From: Lyophyllum atratum
Lineage: Eukaryota; Basidiomycota; Agaricomycetes; Agaricales; Lyophyllaceae
Reading direction: 5' to 3'
Length of the DNA stretch: 64,000 bases
NCBI GenBank assembly: GCA_014905825.1
Contig: JACGCN010000028.1
Span: forward strand, 1-64,000
Shown here: positions 35,673-46,399 of the stretch, piece by piece
Position numbering within the stretch: the first letter of the stretch is position 1
How the letters are laid out: every line of letters begins with the position of its first letter
Translations under genes and position numbers: made by a program
The notes under the pieces: model-generated
The model's database searches: none
Seen by the model: only the letters and a program-made list of their open reading frames with translations
What the model was told of the DNA's origin: nothing

Positions 35673-35799
35673 AATATCCTTGAAGATGCGTTTTTCCACG
35701 TGAGACGTGGCTGGCCCACGTTGGAACTTCAGTACTCAAAGGCGCCCGAACCAATTTTTCTCGCCTTTTTCATATCACTACATGCTACACATCTCTACG

Positions 35800-35975
35800 C
35801 TATCCTACGCTACTGTGCGCTCCCCTACCTACCCTGCCCTACCCTGCCCTGCCCTTCCCTGCCTTCCCTACCCTCCCTACCCCTCTACCCTCCCTCCCTA
35901 CCCTCCCTACCCTCCCTACCCTACACGATTCTAGGTTTAAATCCCTACCTTTCAAAAAAAGTCCCCATAACGCTA
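35800..35975. repeat. CCCTACC-rich tract and tail, copy 2
   Basis: Same order as 15066-15390: 'acatctctacgctatcctac', CCCTACC-like units, 'ttctaggtttaaatccctac', an A-run and 'gtccccataac'. The 3' end of C2 begins right after the tail. Confidence 0.75.
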
Positions 35976-35988
35976 TTAAACCTAGTGT

Positions 35989-38460
35989 TCATAACACAAC
36001 ACCGTTGCGGAATTCGATAACCTTGGTCCTCCATACATCTTTCATGGTCGCAAACATAATGCGACACTTATAGACGGAGAGGAACCTCAGGAAGAGCCCT
36101 GCACCCGGTCCTGCCTCGAGGTCGGTGACGACGTGCTGGTAGCGACCTTGTTCATCTTTGAACACAGAGACGTCCATGCAGCAGAAGGTCCGCAGATTCG
36201 ACCTCCGAACACCCTTTTCCGCTCCCGCTTCTCAATAACCCCGCGCAACATGGCGTACGCAAACTTCTCAAACTCTTCCAACCCTTGCTTGCCTTGCCAC
36301 ACGTTGAGGCCAAAGTTGTTGAGGCCAAAATTTGCGAGGTCGCCCCTGGTTTCAGCAAAGTTTAGCTTCTCGCCCAAAGAAATATATGCAAATGCTCACT
36401 GCATGGCTGAGAGCGGCGTCGGGAGTACGGAATCTATATAGATTCCGAAATCCACAGGCGCCAGGTTCAGGATGTGCACAATCTGACCGCCAACAAAAAT
36501 CGCCCGCAGCTTTCCAAATACTTGAGGTGTGTCATGGAAGTTCATCTTGACCGGCGGGTAAATGGGATTGTTCAAGATCTCTAGCCCTTTGTAGCGCTCA
36601 TTGTTGAAGTCGGTTTCCACCTGAAAGGGCGGATACGGTAACCCCTGCTCCCTTGTAGTAACCTGGACGATTTCTTCCATGTCCGTCGCCTTGTTCCCGT
36701 ACAGCAAGGACTCCAGCGGTTTCGGCCAAACCGCCACTAATCTCGCCACATGAAGCCACTTTTCGAACCACTTTTTGAAGGATTCTCTGTCCCATCCAAA
36801 CGTCTGCGCTCTATCGGGACCCCTGAAAACAAGCCCAAAGTTCGAGCATCTATGGCAATGACTTGAACGCAAGACTCACAAGAAGTCATCACTGAACTCG
36901 ATAGTGCAGATGATCAGGTCCGCCCTGTAGATCAGATCGCTGTCGACACCTTCCCTGACAACCTCGATAAACTCCTTGCAGCCCATCAAGGACACGTCAA
37001 ATTCCGCGGGCCGCTGCATTAACTCTGCTGCAAACCAGGTCTATACAATATATCAGCGTCAGAACCCCCTCTCAGCAGCCAGGTGATTGGCGCCTTACCC
37101 ACTCCTCGATATTGACATGTTTAACCCTAGCGAACTGTGGCACCTCGGGCTCCAGGTCTACCGATTCGGGGAAGTGCGTCTTCAACTTGTTGTAAACCTT
37201 ACGAGGTAGGACATCTGTCGTCCGATATGTCTTCCCTACCGTTTCCTCTACGGTTCTGCTCGAACGCACGATGTGCTCAACAAATGTGACCTTGATTGGT
37301 GCCTGGCCTGCAGAAAACGGAACTGGTTCCGGGAACAGCGGTGGGGGGAGCTGTGCCAGGGGCTGCACCGCACGCTGGGGCAGAACGGTCGGTGCTGGGC
37401 TTAGCATGGTCAATTTCGCCGGCTCCGGCGCAGGGCTGGGATATTGACTATGACCCTGCTCCGGGGCCGGCGTGTTCTGTGGGGTTTCCGACACATGACT
37501 GAGGCTGCGCACGGATCCCTGAGTCGGCTGGCGGGAGGGAAACAATGGGTCCATCCTGCGTGCAGTCGTCCCACACGAACCGTCCTCCTCCTCCTCCTCC
37601 TTCTCTGCCGTCCCTGTCCCGCGTCCTCTCCCCTCCTCCTCTCCTCCTCCTCCTCCTCTCCTCCTCCTCCTCCTCCTCCTCCTCCTCTCCCCCCTCCTCC
37701 TCTCTCTCCGGGTCGTCCTCTGCCACTCCCTGTCCCTCGGCTCCCTCCTCCTCCTCCTCTGCCGCTCCCTGACCCGCGTCTTCCTCCTCCTCCTCCTCTG
37801 CCGCTCCCGGTTCCTCAGCTTCCTCCTGCTCCTTGTGCATGTCCAAATCAGCCCACTCGCCCTGTCCCTGATTTTCCATATCCTCATCCTCGTTGTCCGT
37901 GTCCTCTCCCTCCTCTTCTCCCGGCTTGTCCTCTTCCTTCTCCTCATCCTCTTCATCCTGCTCGTCTCATCCTGCTCCAACCCTCCCCACTCGTCCGTGC
38001 CCTCCTCTTCTGTATCCTCATCGTCCTCCCCCTCCTCATCGTCCTCGTCCCACTCTCCAAAGCCCCGATCCTTGAACTGCCTGGCACGCTGCAAGTACAA
38101 ATCCGGAACATCACCTTCATCACTTCGCCCAAGGAATCGCAGTGCAATGGCAAGTCCCCACCGCTTCCAATCCTCTGCCGTGAGTTGATCCCGGAGTTGC
38201 TCCGACCGAGGAAGGGTTTCCGGCGCAAGACCCAGGTGCGGAAATAAACGGCATTGCGCTGCATTGCATTTGGGATGCTGTTTCCGAGAAGCGGCATGCC
38301 TCTTCCAGATACTTCCCTTCTTGTGCCATACCGGCACCAGACCAACTAAGACGGCCTCGCCGCGGTACGTGTATTGCACCGACGCATACTGGATTCTAGC
38401 AGAACTGTCCAGTGCATGGACGCATGCATGCCCGCATTTGAAAAAGTTCTCGGCGCCCAT
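35989..38460 (-). CDS. C-family protein C2 (paralogue of C1), frame breaks
   Basis: The start chosen is ATG 38458-38460 (MGAENFFKCGHACVHALD), aligned with the C1 N-terminus; an in-frame ATG lies upstream. A Cys/His motif HPKCNAAQC parallels HRNCDRQC in C1. An acidic region and Pro-rich linker lead to IKVTFVEH and VYNKLKTHFPESV, then WFAAELMQRP, three further exons and the C-terminal TFCCMDVSVFKD region; stop at 35989. Introns at about 37100, 36880 and 36405 are in phase. One break lies near 36205, next to GGAAAAGGG: upstream reads EKRERKRVF, the C1-like continuation is in another frame. In 37500-37970 the frame that stays open is Arg-rich, while the neighbouring frame is Glu-rich and fits the acidic flank better, implying two compensating indels. 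Probably decaying or mis-assembled. Confidence 0.65.
37575..37960. repeat. GGA/CTC purine-rich microsatellite inside C2
   Basis: Imperfect (CTC)n and (TCCTCC)n on the plus strand, (GAG)n on the coding strand. All three coding-strand frames stay open, so length changes switch the product between Glu-, Arg- and Gly-rich runs. Confidence 0.85.
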
Positions 38461-38699
38461 GAGGATGTTGAATGAATGTGAGTTGAGCGGTGGGATATGG
38501 TTGAGATGAAGAAAGACGATCCTTTTCATCAACGGCAATCTCTTATCAGTCTGATCAACGGATGCAGCCCTAACCCTAAGTCTCCCACCGTAGTCCACCG
38601 TAAGGAAGCGTAAGTGAGCGTCATCACCATTAATGAGCCATTTCTCCCTATTATTTCTGAGGATAACTTCACTTCAACTTCGAAATTTACCTGGTATTG

Positions 38700-39060
38700 G
38701 TCTCCCACCTACTCTTGCATGTGCTCTCGCACCTGGTCTCAAACCTCCCCTCCTACCTAGTCTCGCATCTGCTCTCGCACTTGACATCGGACCTGGTCTC
38801 GCACCTGGTTTGGCACCTCCCCTTGTACTCCGTCGAACCTGGTTTCGCACCTCCCCTTGTACCTCTTGCACCTGCTGTCGCACCTCCCCCATCCGTCGCA
38901 CCTGGGTTGTCCATCCTGGGTTACCCGTCGCACCTGGTTCCACACCTCACCTTGTACCATTCGCACCTCCCCTCATCCGGCGCACCTCCTCTCTCACCTG
39001 GTCTCGCACCTGGGTTATCCGTCGCACCTGGTTTCGCACCTGGGTTTCCACTTTTTCCAC
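38700..39060. repeat. CGCACCT minisatellite array 1
   Basis: Degenerate head-to-tail units of about 10-20 bp, each with TCGCACCT followed by GG, CC, GGTTT or GCTC. It ends in 'tttccactttttccacttta' and a ~170-bp conserved flank. Confidence 0.9.
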
Positions 39061-39235
39061 TTTACACCTCAATTACGCTGAATGACGGTCCACATCACGT
39101 GACTTATTTACTTCCAAGAGCACGCAACTTTACCCCGTCGGCATTCACGCAAAAATCACTAGAAAACACGACGTTTTGAGAGAAAGGTGCAAAGAAAGAT
39201 CACAATTATAAAACATTATGCCTAAGGATATGCAT

Positions 39236-39316
39236 GAGACACCCGGGGATTGAACCCGGGACCGCCAGCTGAGTCGCAGACAAAGCGTGCGTGATAACCA
39301 AGTATACCATGTGTCC
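39236..39316 (-). tRNA. tRNA-like sequence 1, probably pseudo
   Basis: On the minus strand, GGACACATGGTATACTTGG (A-box-like, one mismatch) and GGTTCAATCCC (B box) with a full T-arm stem CCGGG/CCCGG. The acceptor stem is imperfect and no standard anticodon arm forms. It sits at the same place in each array unit. Confidence 0.45.
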
Positions 39317-39319
39317 ATG

Positions 39320-39990
39320 CCAAACCTGTTCTCGCACCTCCCCTTGTACCATTCGCACCTGGCTTCGCACCTCCCCTTGTACCATTCGCACCTCCCCTCA
39401 CCCGTGGCACCTCCTCTCGCACCTCCCCTTGTACCATTCGCACCTCCCGTCGCACCTCCGCTCATTGGTCTCATCCGTCGCACCTGGTTTATCTGTCGCA
39501 CCTCCCGTCGCACCTGGTCTCGCACCTGGGTTATCCGTCGCACCTGGTCTGGCACCTGGTTTATACCGTCGCACCTGGTTCCGCACCTCCCCTTGTACCA
39601 TTCGCACCTGGTTCCGCCTCCCCTTGTACCATTCGCACCTCCCGTCGCACCTGGTCTTGCACCTGGATTATCCGTCGCACCTGGTCTGGCACCTGGTTTA
39701 TACCGTCGACCCTGGTTCCGTACCTCCCCTTGTACCATTCGCACCTCCCGTCGCACCTCCCCTCATCCGTCACACCTCCTCTCGCACTTGGTCTCATCCA
39801 TCGCACCTGGTCATCCGTCGCACCTCCCGTCGCACCTGGTCACCCACCTGGTTTATACCGTCGCACCTGGCTTCGCACCTCCCCTTAACCCTTTCGCACC
39901 TGGTTTATATGTCGCACCTCCGTCGCACCTCCCGTCGCACCTGGGTTATCCGTCTCACCTGGTTTCGCACCTGGGTTTCCACTTTTTCCA
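39320..39990. repeat. CGCACCT minisatellite array 2
   Basis: Same degenerate unit as array 1, with 'ggtttataccgtcgcacctg' blocks repeated. It ends in the same flank: 'aattacgctgaatgacggtc', the GTCACGTGAC palindrome and 'aggtgcaaagaaagatcaca'. Confidence 0.9.
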
Positions 39991-40164
39991 CTTTACACCT
40001 CAATTACGCTGAATGACGGTCCACGTCACGTGACTTATTTACTTCCAGGAGCACGCAACTTTACCCCGTCAGCATTCACGCGAAAATCACTAGAAACACG
40101 ACGTTTTGAGAGAAAGGTGCAAAGAAAGATCACAATTATAAAACATTATGCCGAAAGATATGAT

Positions 40165-40246
40165 GACACACCGGGGATTGAACCCGGGACCACCAGCTGA
40201 GTCGCAGACAAAAGCCTGCGCGATAACCAAGTTATACCATGTGTCC
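40165..40246 (-). tRNA. tRNA-like sequence 2, probably pseudo
   Basis: Copy of the 39236 sequence with GGTATAACTTGG and GGTTCAATCCC boxes. CGCAG can pair with CTGCG around an 8-nt loop, close to an anticodon arm but one base too long. Confidence 0.45.
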
Positions 40247-40254
40247 ATGCCAAA

Positions 40255-40650
40255 CCTTGTCTCGCACCTGGTTTTTATTACCGTTGCACCTGGCTTCGCC
40301 CTCCCTTTTACCATTTCGCACCTCCCCTCACCCGTCGCACCTCCTCTCACACCTCCCCTCACCCGTCGCACCTGGTTTATCCGTCGGACCTCCTAACAGC
40401 ATCTGGTCTCGCACCTGGTTTATACCGTCGCACCTCCCTCTCGCACCTGCTCTCGCACCTGGCTTCTCCGTCGCACCTCCTCTCGCACCTGGTCTCGCAC
40501 CTGGTTTATACTGTCGCACCTCCTCTCGCACTGGTTATCCGTCGCACCTGCTCTCGCACCTGGTTTCGCACCTCACCTGACAACTGGTTTTTACCGTCGC
40601 ACCTGGTTTCGCACCTGGTTTTATCCGTCGCACCTCCTCTCGCACTAGCT
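40255..40650. repeat. CGCACCT minisatellite array 3
   Basis: Same unit family, more degenerate. It stops abruptly at about 40650, where a non-repetitive coding-like stretch begins. Confidence 0.88.
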
Positions 40651-40654
40651 AGGA

Positions 40655-41100
40655 GGTAGGCCTCAGGGGACCGGTGGCCTACGTCACGGCGGACGAGTAT
40701 GGAAATGGTGAACAAGTCGAGCTCAGCGAACCTCGGTATCCGCATCATGAAAACCTCGGTAAGTGAGTACCGAGGTGCAACATTCCGCCGGTGCAGGCAG
40801 ACTCGTAGAAATGCGCAAAATCAAGGTTGCAGTGCTCAGACCATACAGGGCCCACCCTCGCGCCGGCCATGCGCCTGTGGAATCATCTGCGACCTTCACC
40901 GAGGCCCGTATCACGCGAACATGACCAAAGACCAGGTCCTCCGTGACGTGGAACACGCGAGGATATATGGAAGAAGTTGAGAAGAAAATTTGGGAGACCC
41001 ATGCCATCCTCAACACGCATATGGGGTTCCTCCCAAGAAAGAGGTTGACGAGCCGACTGATGAAGAGGTAAGCGACAATCCGAGGCTCAGCCTCTAGCTC
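40655..41100 (+). pseudogene. Coding-like island between arrays, unknown
   Basis: An open frame VAYVTADEYGNGEQVE runs to PHHENL, then a short intron-like gap (GTAAGT at about 40757 to CAG at about 40798) rejoins RLVEMRKIKVAVLRPY and ends at a TGA near 40923. No start codon is clear and both edges are cut by array or other repeats. It resembles the end of a larger gene; family not recognised. Confidence 0.35.
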
Positions 41101-41227
41101 GGTAACGAAAAAATACTTGTACATAATAAATTTGCTGTTTGTGAATTTCTTGAAGTCGTCTTGTCAATATCTGGTGTGAAAATAAGTCAAGGAAAAACAA
41201 AAGGAATCAAGAAAATGTAAGAACGGC

Positions 41228-41424
41228 GACAGGCTCAGATCCCTTCATTGCCAGAAAACCCCTTGGAGTTGCGCAATTTGAAAAGGCAACTTCGAAAGTG
41301 AAATGGGAAGTTGGGTTAGAAATAAAATAGTGAAGGGAAACCCTTAATCAGAATCAGAGTCGGAATCGGCCTCGGGACCAATTTCCGGTAGGTCGTCGTT
41401 GTCAAGTACGTCGGTTTCTTCCAT
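41228..41424 (-). pseudogene. Acidic gene tail, partner of 15391-15600
   Basis: The minus strand reads MEETDVLDNDDLPEIGPEAD then Asp/Ser residues and TAA at 41344-41346, followed by a 3' flank shared with 15449-15600 in opposite orientation. The ATG may be internal to a lost gene. Array 4 begins about 150 bp away. Confidence 0.5.
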
Positions 41425-41574
41425 ATCTCAAAGTCAGTGAGTGTTGATGTCGATGGCATTTTCGGGAAGGAGATGGAACGGGGAAAAAAGTAAGGAATCA
41501 GTCGGAATGCCGCCGCCACAGGTCGATGTTGTTTCGGGAAAGGACAATAAGGGTTCCAACATACCGAGGTTGCA

Positions 41575-41935
41575 TGGTTTTTTCACCTCGCACCTCCCGT
41601 TGCACCTGGTCTCGCACCTGGTCTCGTACCATTCGCACCTCCTGTCGCACCTCCCCTCATCCGTCGCACCTCCTCTCACACCTGCTTTATACCGTTACAC
41701 CTCCCGTTGCACCTGCCCTTGTACCTCTCGCACCTGCTGTCGCACCTCCCCCACACCTGGGTTATCCGTCGCACCTGGTCACCCACCTGGTTTATACCGT
41801 CGCACCTGGCTTCGCACCTCCCCTTAACCCTTTCGCACCTGGTTTATATGTCGCACCTCCCGTCGCACCTCCCGTCGCACCTGGGTTATCCGTCACACCT
41901 GGTTTCGCACCTGGGTTTCCACTTTTTCCACTTTA
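41575..41935. repeat. CGCACCT minisatellite array 4
   Basis: Same unit family and the same terminal flank as arrays 1 and 2, including 'acgtgacttatttacttcca' and 'aggtgcaaagaaaga'. Confidence 0.9.
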
Positions 41936-42103
41936 CACCTCAATTACGGTGAATGACGGTCCACGTCACGTGACTTATTTACTTCCAGGAGCACGCAACT
42001 TTACCCCGTCAGCATTCACGCGAAAATCACTAGAAACACAACATTTCGAGAGAAAGGTGCAAAGAAAGATGACAATAAGAAAATCTTGCCGCTAGTGGTG
42101 ATT

Positions 42104-42184
42104 GACACACCCGGGCATTGAACCCGGGACCGCCAGCTGAGTCGCAGACAAAGCGTGCGTGATAACCAAGTATACCATGTGTCC
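42104..42184 (-). tRNA. tRNA-like sequence 3, probably pseudo
   Basis: Third copy. Here the 3' end GTGTGTC pairs fully with GACACA(T/C) at the 5' end, but the B box has a substitution (GGTTCAATGCC). Isotype cannot be assigned. Confidence 0.45.
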
Positions 42185-42189
42185 ATGCC

Positions 42190-43255
42190 AAACCTGGTCT
42201 CGCACCTGGTTTATACCGTTGCACCTGGCTTCGCACCTCCCCTTGTACCATTCGCACCTCCCCTCACCCGTCGCACCTCCTCTCGCACCTCCCCTCACCC
42301 GTCGCACCTGGTTTATACCGTCGCACCTCCTCTCGCACCTGCTCTCGCACCTGGTTTATACTGTCGCACCTCCTCTCGCACCTGCTCTCGCACCTGGCTT
42401 CTCCGTCGCACCTCCTCTCGCACCTGGTCTCGCACCTGGTTTATACTGTCGCACCTCCTCTCGCACCTGGTTTATCCGTCGCACCTGGTTTATATGTCGC
42501 ACCTCCCGTCGCACCTGGTCTCGCACCTGGGTTATCCGTCGCACCTGGCTTCGCACCTCCCCTTGTACGATTCGCACCTCCCGTCGCACCTGGTCTCGCA
42601 CCTGGGTTATCCGTCGCACCTGGTTCCGCACCTGGTTTATACCATCGCACCTGGCTTCGCACCTCCCCTTGTACAATTCGCACCTCCCGTCGCACCTGGT
42701 CTCGCACCTGGGTTATCCGTCGCACCTGGTCTGGCACCTGGTTTATACCATCGCACCTGGCTTCGCACCTCCCCTTGTACAATTCGCACCTGGTTTTGAC
42801 TTCGCACCTCCCGTCGCACCTGGTCTCGCACCTGGGTTAACCGTCGCCCCTGGTTCCGCACCTCCCCTTATACCATTCGCACCTCCCGTCGCACCTCCCT
42901 TCATCCGTCGCACCTCCTCTCGCACCTGGTCTCATCCGTCGCACCTGGTTTATATGTCGCACCTCCCGTCGCACCTGGTCTCGCACCTGGGTTATCCGTC
43001 GCACCTGGTTCCGCACCTCCCCTTGTACCATTCGCACCTCCCGTGGCACCTCCCCTCATCCGTCGCACCTCCTCTCGCACCTGGTCTCATCCGTCGCACC
43101 TGGGTTATCCGTCGCACCTGGTTCCGCACCTGCCCTTGTACCATTCCCACCTCCTGTCGCACCTCCCCGCATCCGTCGCACCTGGCCTCGCACCTGTTTT
43201 TGCACCTGGGTTATCCGTCGCACCTGGTTTCGCACCTGGGTTTCCACTTTTCACC
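42190..43255. repeat. CGCACCT minisatellite array 5, the longest
   Basis: About 1.07 kb of the same unit with higher-order blocks of about 100-130 bp. Long open frames on both strands here are periodic and not genes. Confidence 0.9.
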
Positions 43256-43267
43256 TCAATTACGGTG

Positions 43268-43500
43268 AAGGACGGTTCACACCAAGCATTACGGTAAATG
43301 ACGGTCCACGTCACGTGACTTATTTACTTCCAGGAGCACGCAACTTTACCCTCCTTTTTCTCCACAACCGGACCGCCGATTTCTTAGCTTTTTTAAAGGT
43401 TCATTGGTACATATATAACCTCTCTTTTGGACCCCTAACATCCCCAAAATTTTGATATTTGTATATAAGAGTACTCTTATACAGGACGGTATAATCTCAC
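43268..43500. repeat. ~225-bp repeat R4, copy 1
   Basis: From 'ttcacaccaagcattacggt' through GTCACGTGAC, 'acatatataacctctctttt' and 'aagagtactcttatacagga'. The same block lies at 60810-61030 with very few changes. The two copies end at the same 'ggacggtataat', after which sequences differ. Confidence 0.88.
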
Positions 43501-43615
43501 CGCTTAACAAGAATCCTGCGTCACCAAGCTCACTGTCCATCTAAATGCTCGAAACCACCGCTTTGAGCAGCTGCATGTGGGGAATCTTCCGCTTGACATG
43601 AATTTTCATCCACGC

Positions 43616-45465
43616 TTAATAAGCGGCCATGAAGAATCCTGACGCATGAAGTAGGGGCTTCTGAGCAGGCGCGCACTCAACGATGCGATCGACCAGTTCA
43701 TCCGCGGATAGCATCTTCGCACCGAGTCGGCGGACCACCAGCTCTCCGAATTTTGCAACCGCGCGCTCCTTCCTCCAGTCGAAGATCGCTCGCTTGAAGG
43801 CATAGTGGGTTGTCGTCATCTCAATCTTTTTGATAGTCGACTTGCTGGGTGCTCGAGCTGATTTCTCAAGGGGTGTAGGGCGGTACTTGTCAAATGATTC
43901 GGAAGCGCACAAATCACAGCACACTCGAGGCTTTCTGGGGGCACAGCGGCGGCAACCAAGCTCGGTCGTTGGATCGCAGAGGAGATGGTCGTTCTGGGCT
44001 GTCGAAGGAACTGTGCGTGAGAAGCGCGATTATCAAAGGGAAGATCTGGTACTCACGTGTCCGGTCATTCGCAAAGTAGACCTCAGTAACGATCCTTCGA
44101 CACTTACAACCAAGTCCAGAGGCGTTTATGAAGTCGTCCATGGGACTGCCGATCTCGATGTCCGCCCTTGCTTTGCCTTTGCCTTTCGATGCCGCAGCAA
44201 GCATTGACTTCGGCTCTCGTTGACCATATCTTATTCGACGTTCTTCCATCACAGCGATCCATCCCTCCTCGCCAACATCTGGTGCCTCTGTACTGCCATC
44301 GGCGTCATCTGGCTCCTCCGCGTCGCCGCCATCGTCGGAGTCAGTGCCTTGATCAACAGCAGCTACTCGGTTGATGCTTCTATCTGCAAGTGCTGGCCTC
44401 TTTGCCAGGTTATTTCCTGCGTCTTTTGCTTTGTGTTTAGTGCCGGCTCCCTTTTTCGTGCGTTTCGCAGCCCTCCCCGCCTTCGCCACTCGCTCTTCAT
44501 CCAAGTGTTTTTTTTCCACCAGCAAGATCCCGACGCCCTCGCGGTCCCTTCCACGCCCCGCTTGTCCAAATCGCTGCCAGAGCGTGCAAAGATCGCATGT
44601 AGCCTTCCACTGGATGACGATCTCGATATCGGGAAGGTCCATTCCCTTTCATGCCTTTGCGTCAGTCCAGATCGCAATGGTGCTTATTTATTAGCCCAGG
44701 ATTTGATTCACCATTCCGATAGAATCAGTCCCACACAACCCCCAGGTGTCGCCTTCTCTTACGTTCATCAACTCTTCGTCCCGGTACGTCAGGGTCATTG
44801 TCGAATGAAACCATTTGATTTTCTTCCGCAGTGAGGGTGGCAATAACATGCGGAGATGATGGCACGCTGCCTCGGCCTCCTTCGTGTTGTCAAAGAAGAT
44901 CAGGAACTTCGGCAGGGGAGGGTCACCTTCCTTGAAGCCCTTAGGGACGAGAAAATCAAGGTCTTTGAAACTCGAGACTGTGAAGTTAAGTCCTCGGACC
45001 ATGATGCTGATCTCGGGTCGGTCATTCGATCTGATGATGTGCTCTGTCTTACCAGATCGCAGCCGCAATATCTCAGCGACGTCAAGCAATATAGCCGGTG
45101 GAAGAGTGGCGGAGGCGACGTAGAAGGGGATGTCTTCCGAAATGAGGTACCGTAGATCCCCGACATGCTTGTACTGATTTCGGAATGTATTCCATGTGCT
45201 AACACAGTGGCCCTCATCAAACGTGATGTATAGGATGTGTTTCGTCACGCTAGGCTTGTGCCACAACTTCGCGATCTCGTCATTATCCATGAGGACCTCT
45301 GGATTGATCGTCACAACTCGATACTTCCCCCCCCTCGATATCCTAGCGAACGGTAAGCCTCAAGAACACCTTTTAGACCAAGTTTAACATACCTTGAATG
45401 TCTCAGGGGTAGCACTCTCTCCATCAACCGCGATAGCACTCAATCCGGCGTGACATCCTGGTAGA
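43616..45465 (-). pseudogene. RecQ-type helicase, 5'-truncated
   Basis: Visible motifs: GLSAIAVDGESATPETFK, TINPEVL, motif II DEGHCVSTW, motif III ASATLP, motif IV FFDNTKEAE, then TDSIGM joined by an in-phase splice to GMDLPDIE and a motif VI region WQRFGQAGRGRDREG. A basic linker (KKGAGTKHK, KGKGKA) and a Cys cluster (GCRRCAPRKPRVCCDLC) follow, ending at 43616. The ATP-binding motif I and everything upstream are missing; the break at 45465 abuts an inverted-repeat cluster. Motif VI has Q and G where the family usually has R and D. A G8 run near 45338 puts the second exon one base out of frame. RecQ genes of this kind are often telomere-linked in fungi. Probably inactive. Confidence 0.8.
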
Positions 45466-45579
45466 GGCCTTGATTATATACAGTAAGTCCTGCATTTTTC
45501 GCCGCCGCATTAATTATATATAGCACTGACTTTGGTGGAAACTGCATTTTTCAACCGGTGACCTTGTTTACAGAAGAGC

Positions 45580-45935
45580 CCAAGACAAATGACCGCGACT
45601 TTGCAAAATCAAGGTCGCGGTCAAGACACAAGATCTTGTGTTTCATACTATATATAATTACCAGCATGTAACGTCAGCCGTATTGACCGCGACCTTGATT
45701 TTACAAAGTCGCGGCCACCGCTGAAGTGTCCGGTCGATTATTATGTCCGACGTCAGAGGATGGGCCGCGACATTCTTAAAACAGAGGTCGCGGCTCCAGT
45801 TGGCGGGATGTAACACATAGCCATGTCAAGATGTTTTGACCGTAACCTTGATTTTACAAAGTCGCGGTCATTTGTCTTGGCTCTTGTTATAGCCGCGACT
45901 TCGTGTATTCCAGGTCGCGGTAACTTACCAAATTG
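45580..45935. repeat. Five inverted repeats with CCGCGAC/GTCGCGG stems
   Basis: Copies near 45592, 45692, 45765, 45840 and 45893, each ~30 bp: GACCGCGAC, a spacer such as CTTGATTTTACAAA or its reverse, then GTCGCGGTC. One arm is degraded in the fourth copy. They lie just beyond the RecQ truncation. No gene is seen at 45470-46380. Confidence 0.85.
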
Positions 45936-45984
45936 GCATGCCCTAAGGCGCCCTAAGCCTGAACATTTGCTGTTGCTGTTTCTA

Positions 45985-46245
45985 TAGAATCGGATCGTAC
46001 GCGACCTCGTTCCCTGGACGGATTCTCTGCGCCGTACGCACCTCATTTATTTAGAAATCAAAGTTGTTAATCCATCTCGTAAGTACTTCTATGATATCGC
46101 AGCCGCACTGATCTCTCTTCGTCGTCGACGATGAGTTCGCTGCCCGACCCGTCATCGACCGCCTACCTGGGGGTGGTCCAACTGCAATTCAAGGCTCATT
46201 CTGTTGCAGTTGTCTCCCATCGCTGTTGTCGTAGACGAACAGGTG
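45985..46245. repeat. Permuted partial copy of the foldback repeat
   Basis: 'ctcgttccctggacg...tatgatatcgcagccgc' is followed here by 'tcgtcgtcgacgatgag...gttgtcgtagacgaac'. In the intact arm at 52783-53284 these two blocks occur in the reverse order, so this fragment spans an end-to-start junction. Confidence 0.7.
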
Positions 46246-46399
46246 AATTATTCCATCTTGTAGGGTGACAATGACCGTCGCAGCAGAATCGTAGCCGTTC
46301 ACGAGCGCTTGTAGAATATATTTGAATGAAATTTATTAGCCCGCTGTATTGTGAGTGCGGCTCTCTGTTTCGGAATGGCGGACAAGTGTATGTATGTAT

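Noticed and set aside
37444..38247. Plus-strand Pro/Leu/Ser-rich open frames opposite C2
   Set aside because: Antisense shadow of the purine-rich coding tract of C2.
38633..43297. Long open frames on both strands in the CGCACCT arrays
   Set aside because: Open because the repeat lacks stops; compositions (Ser/His/Leu/Pro or Arg/Gly/Glu) are those of the repeat unit.
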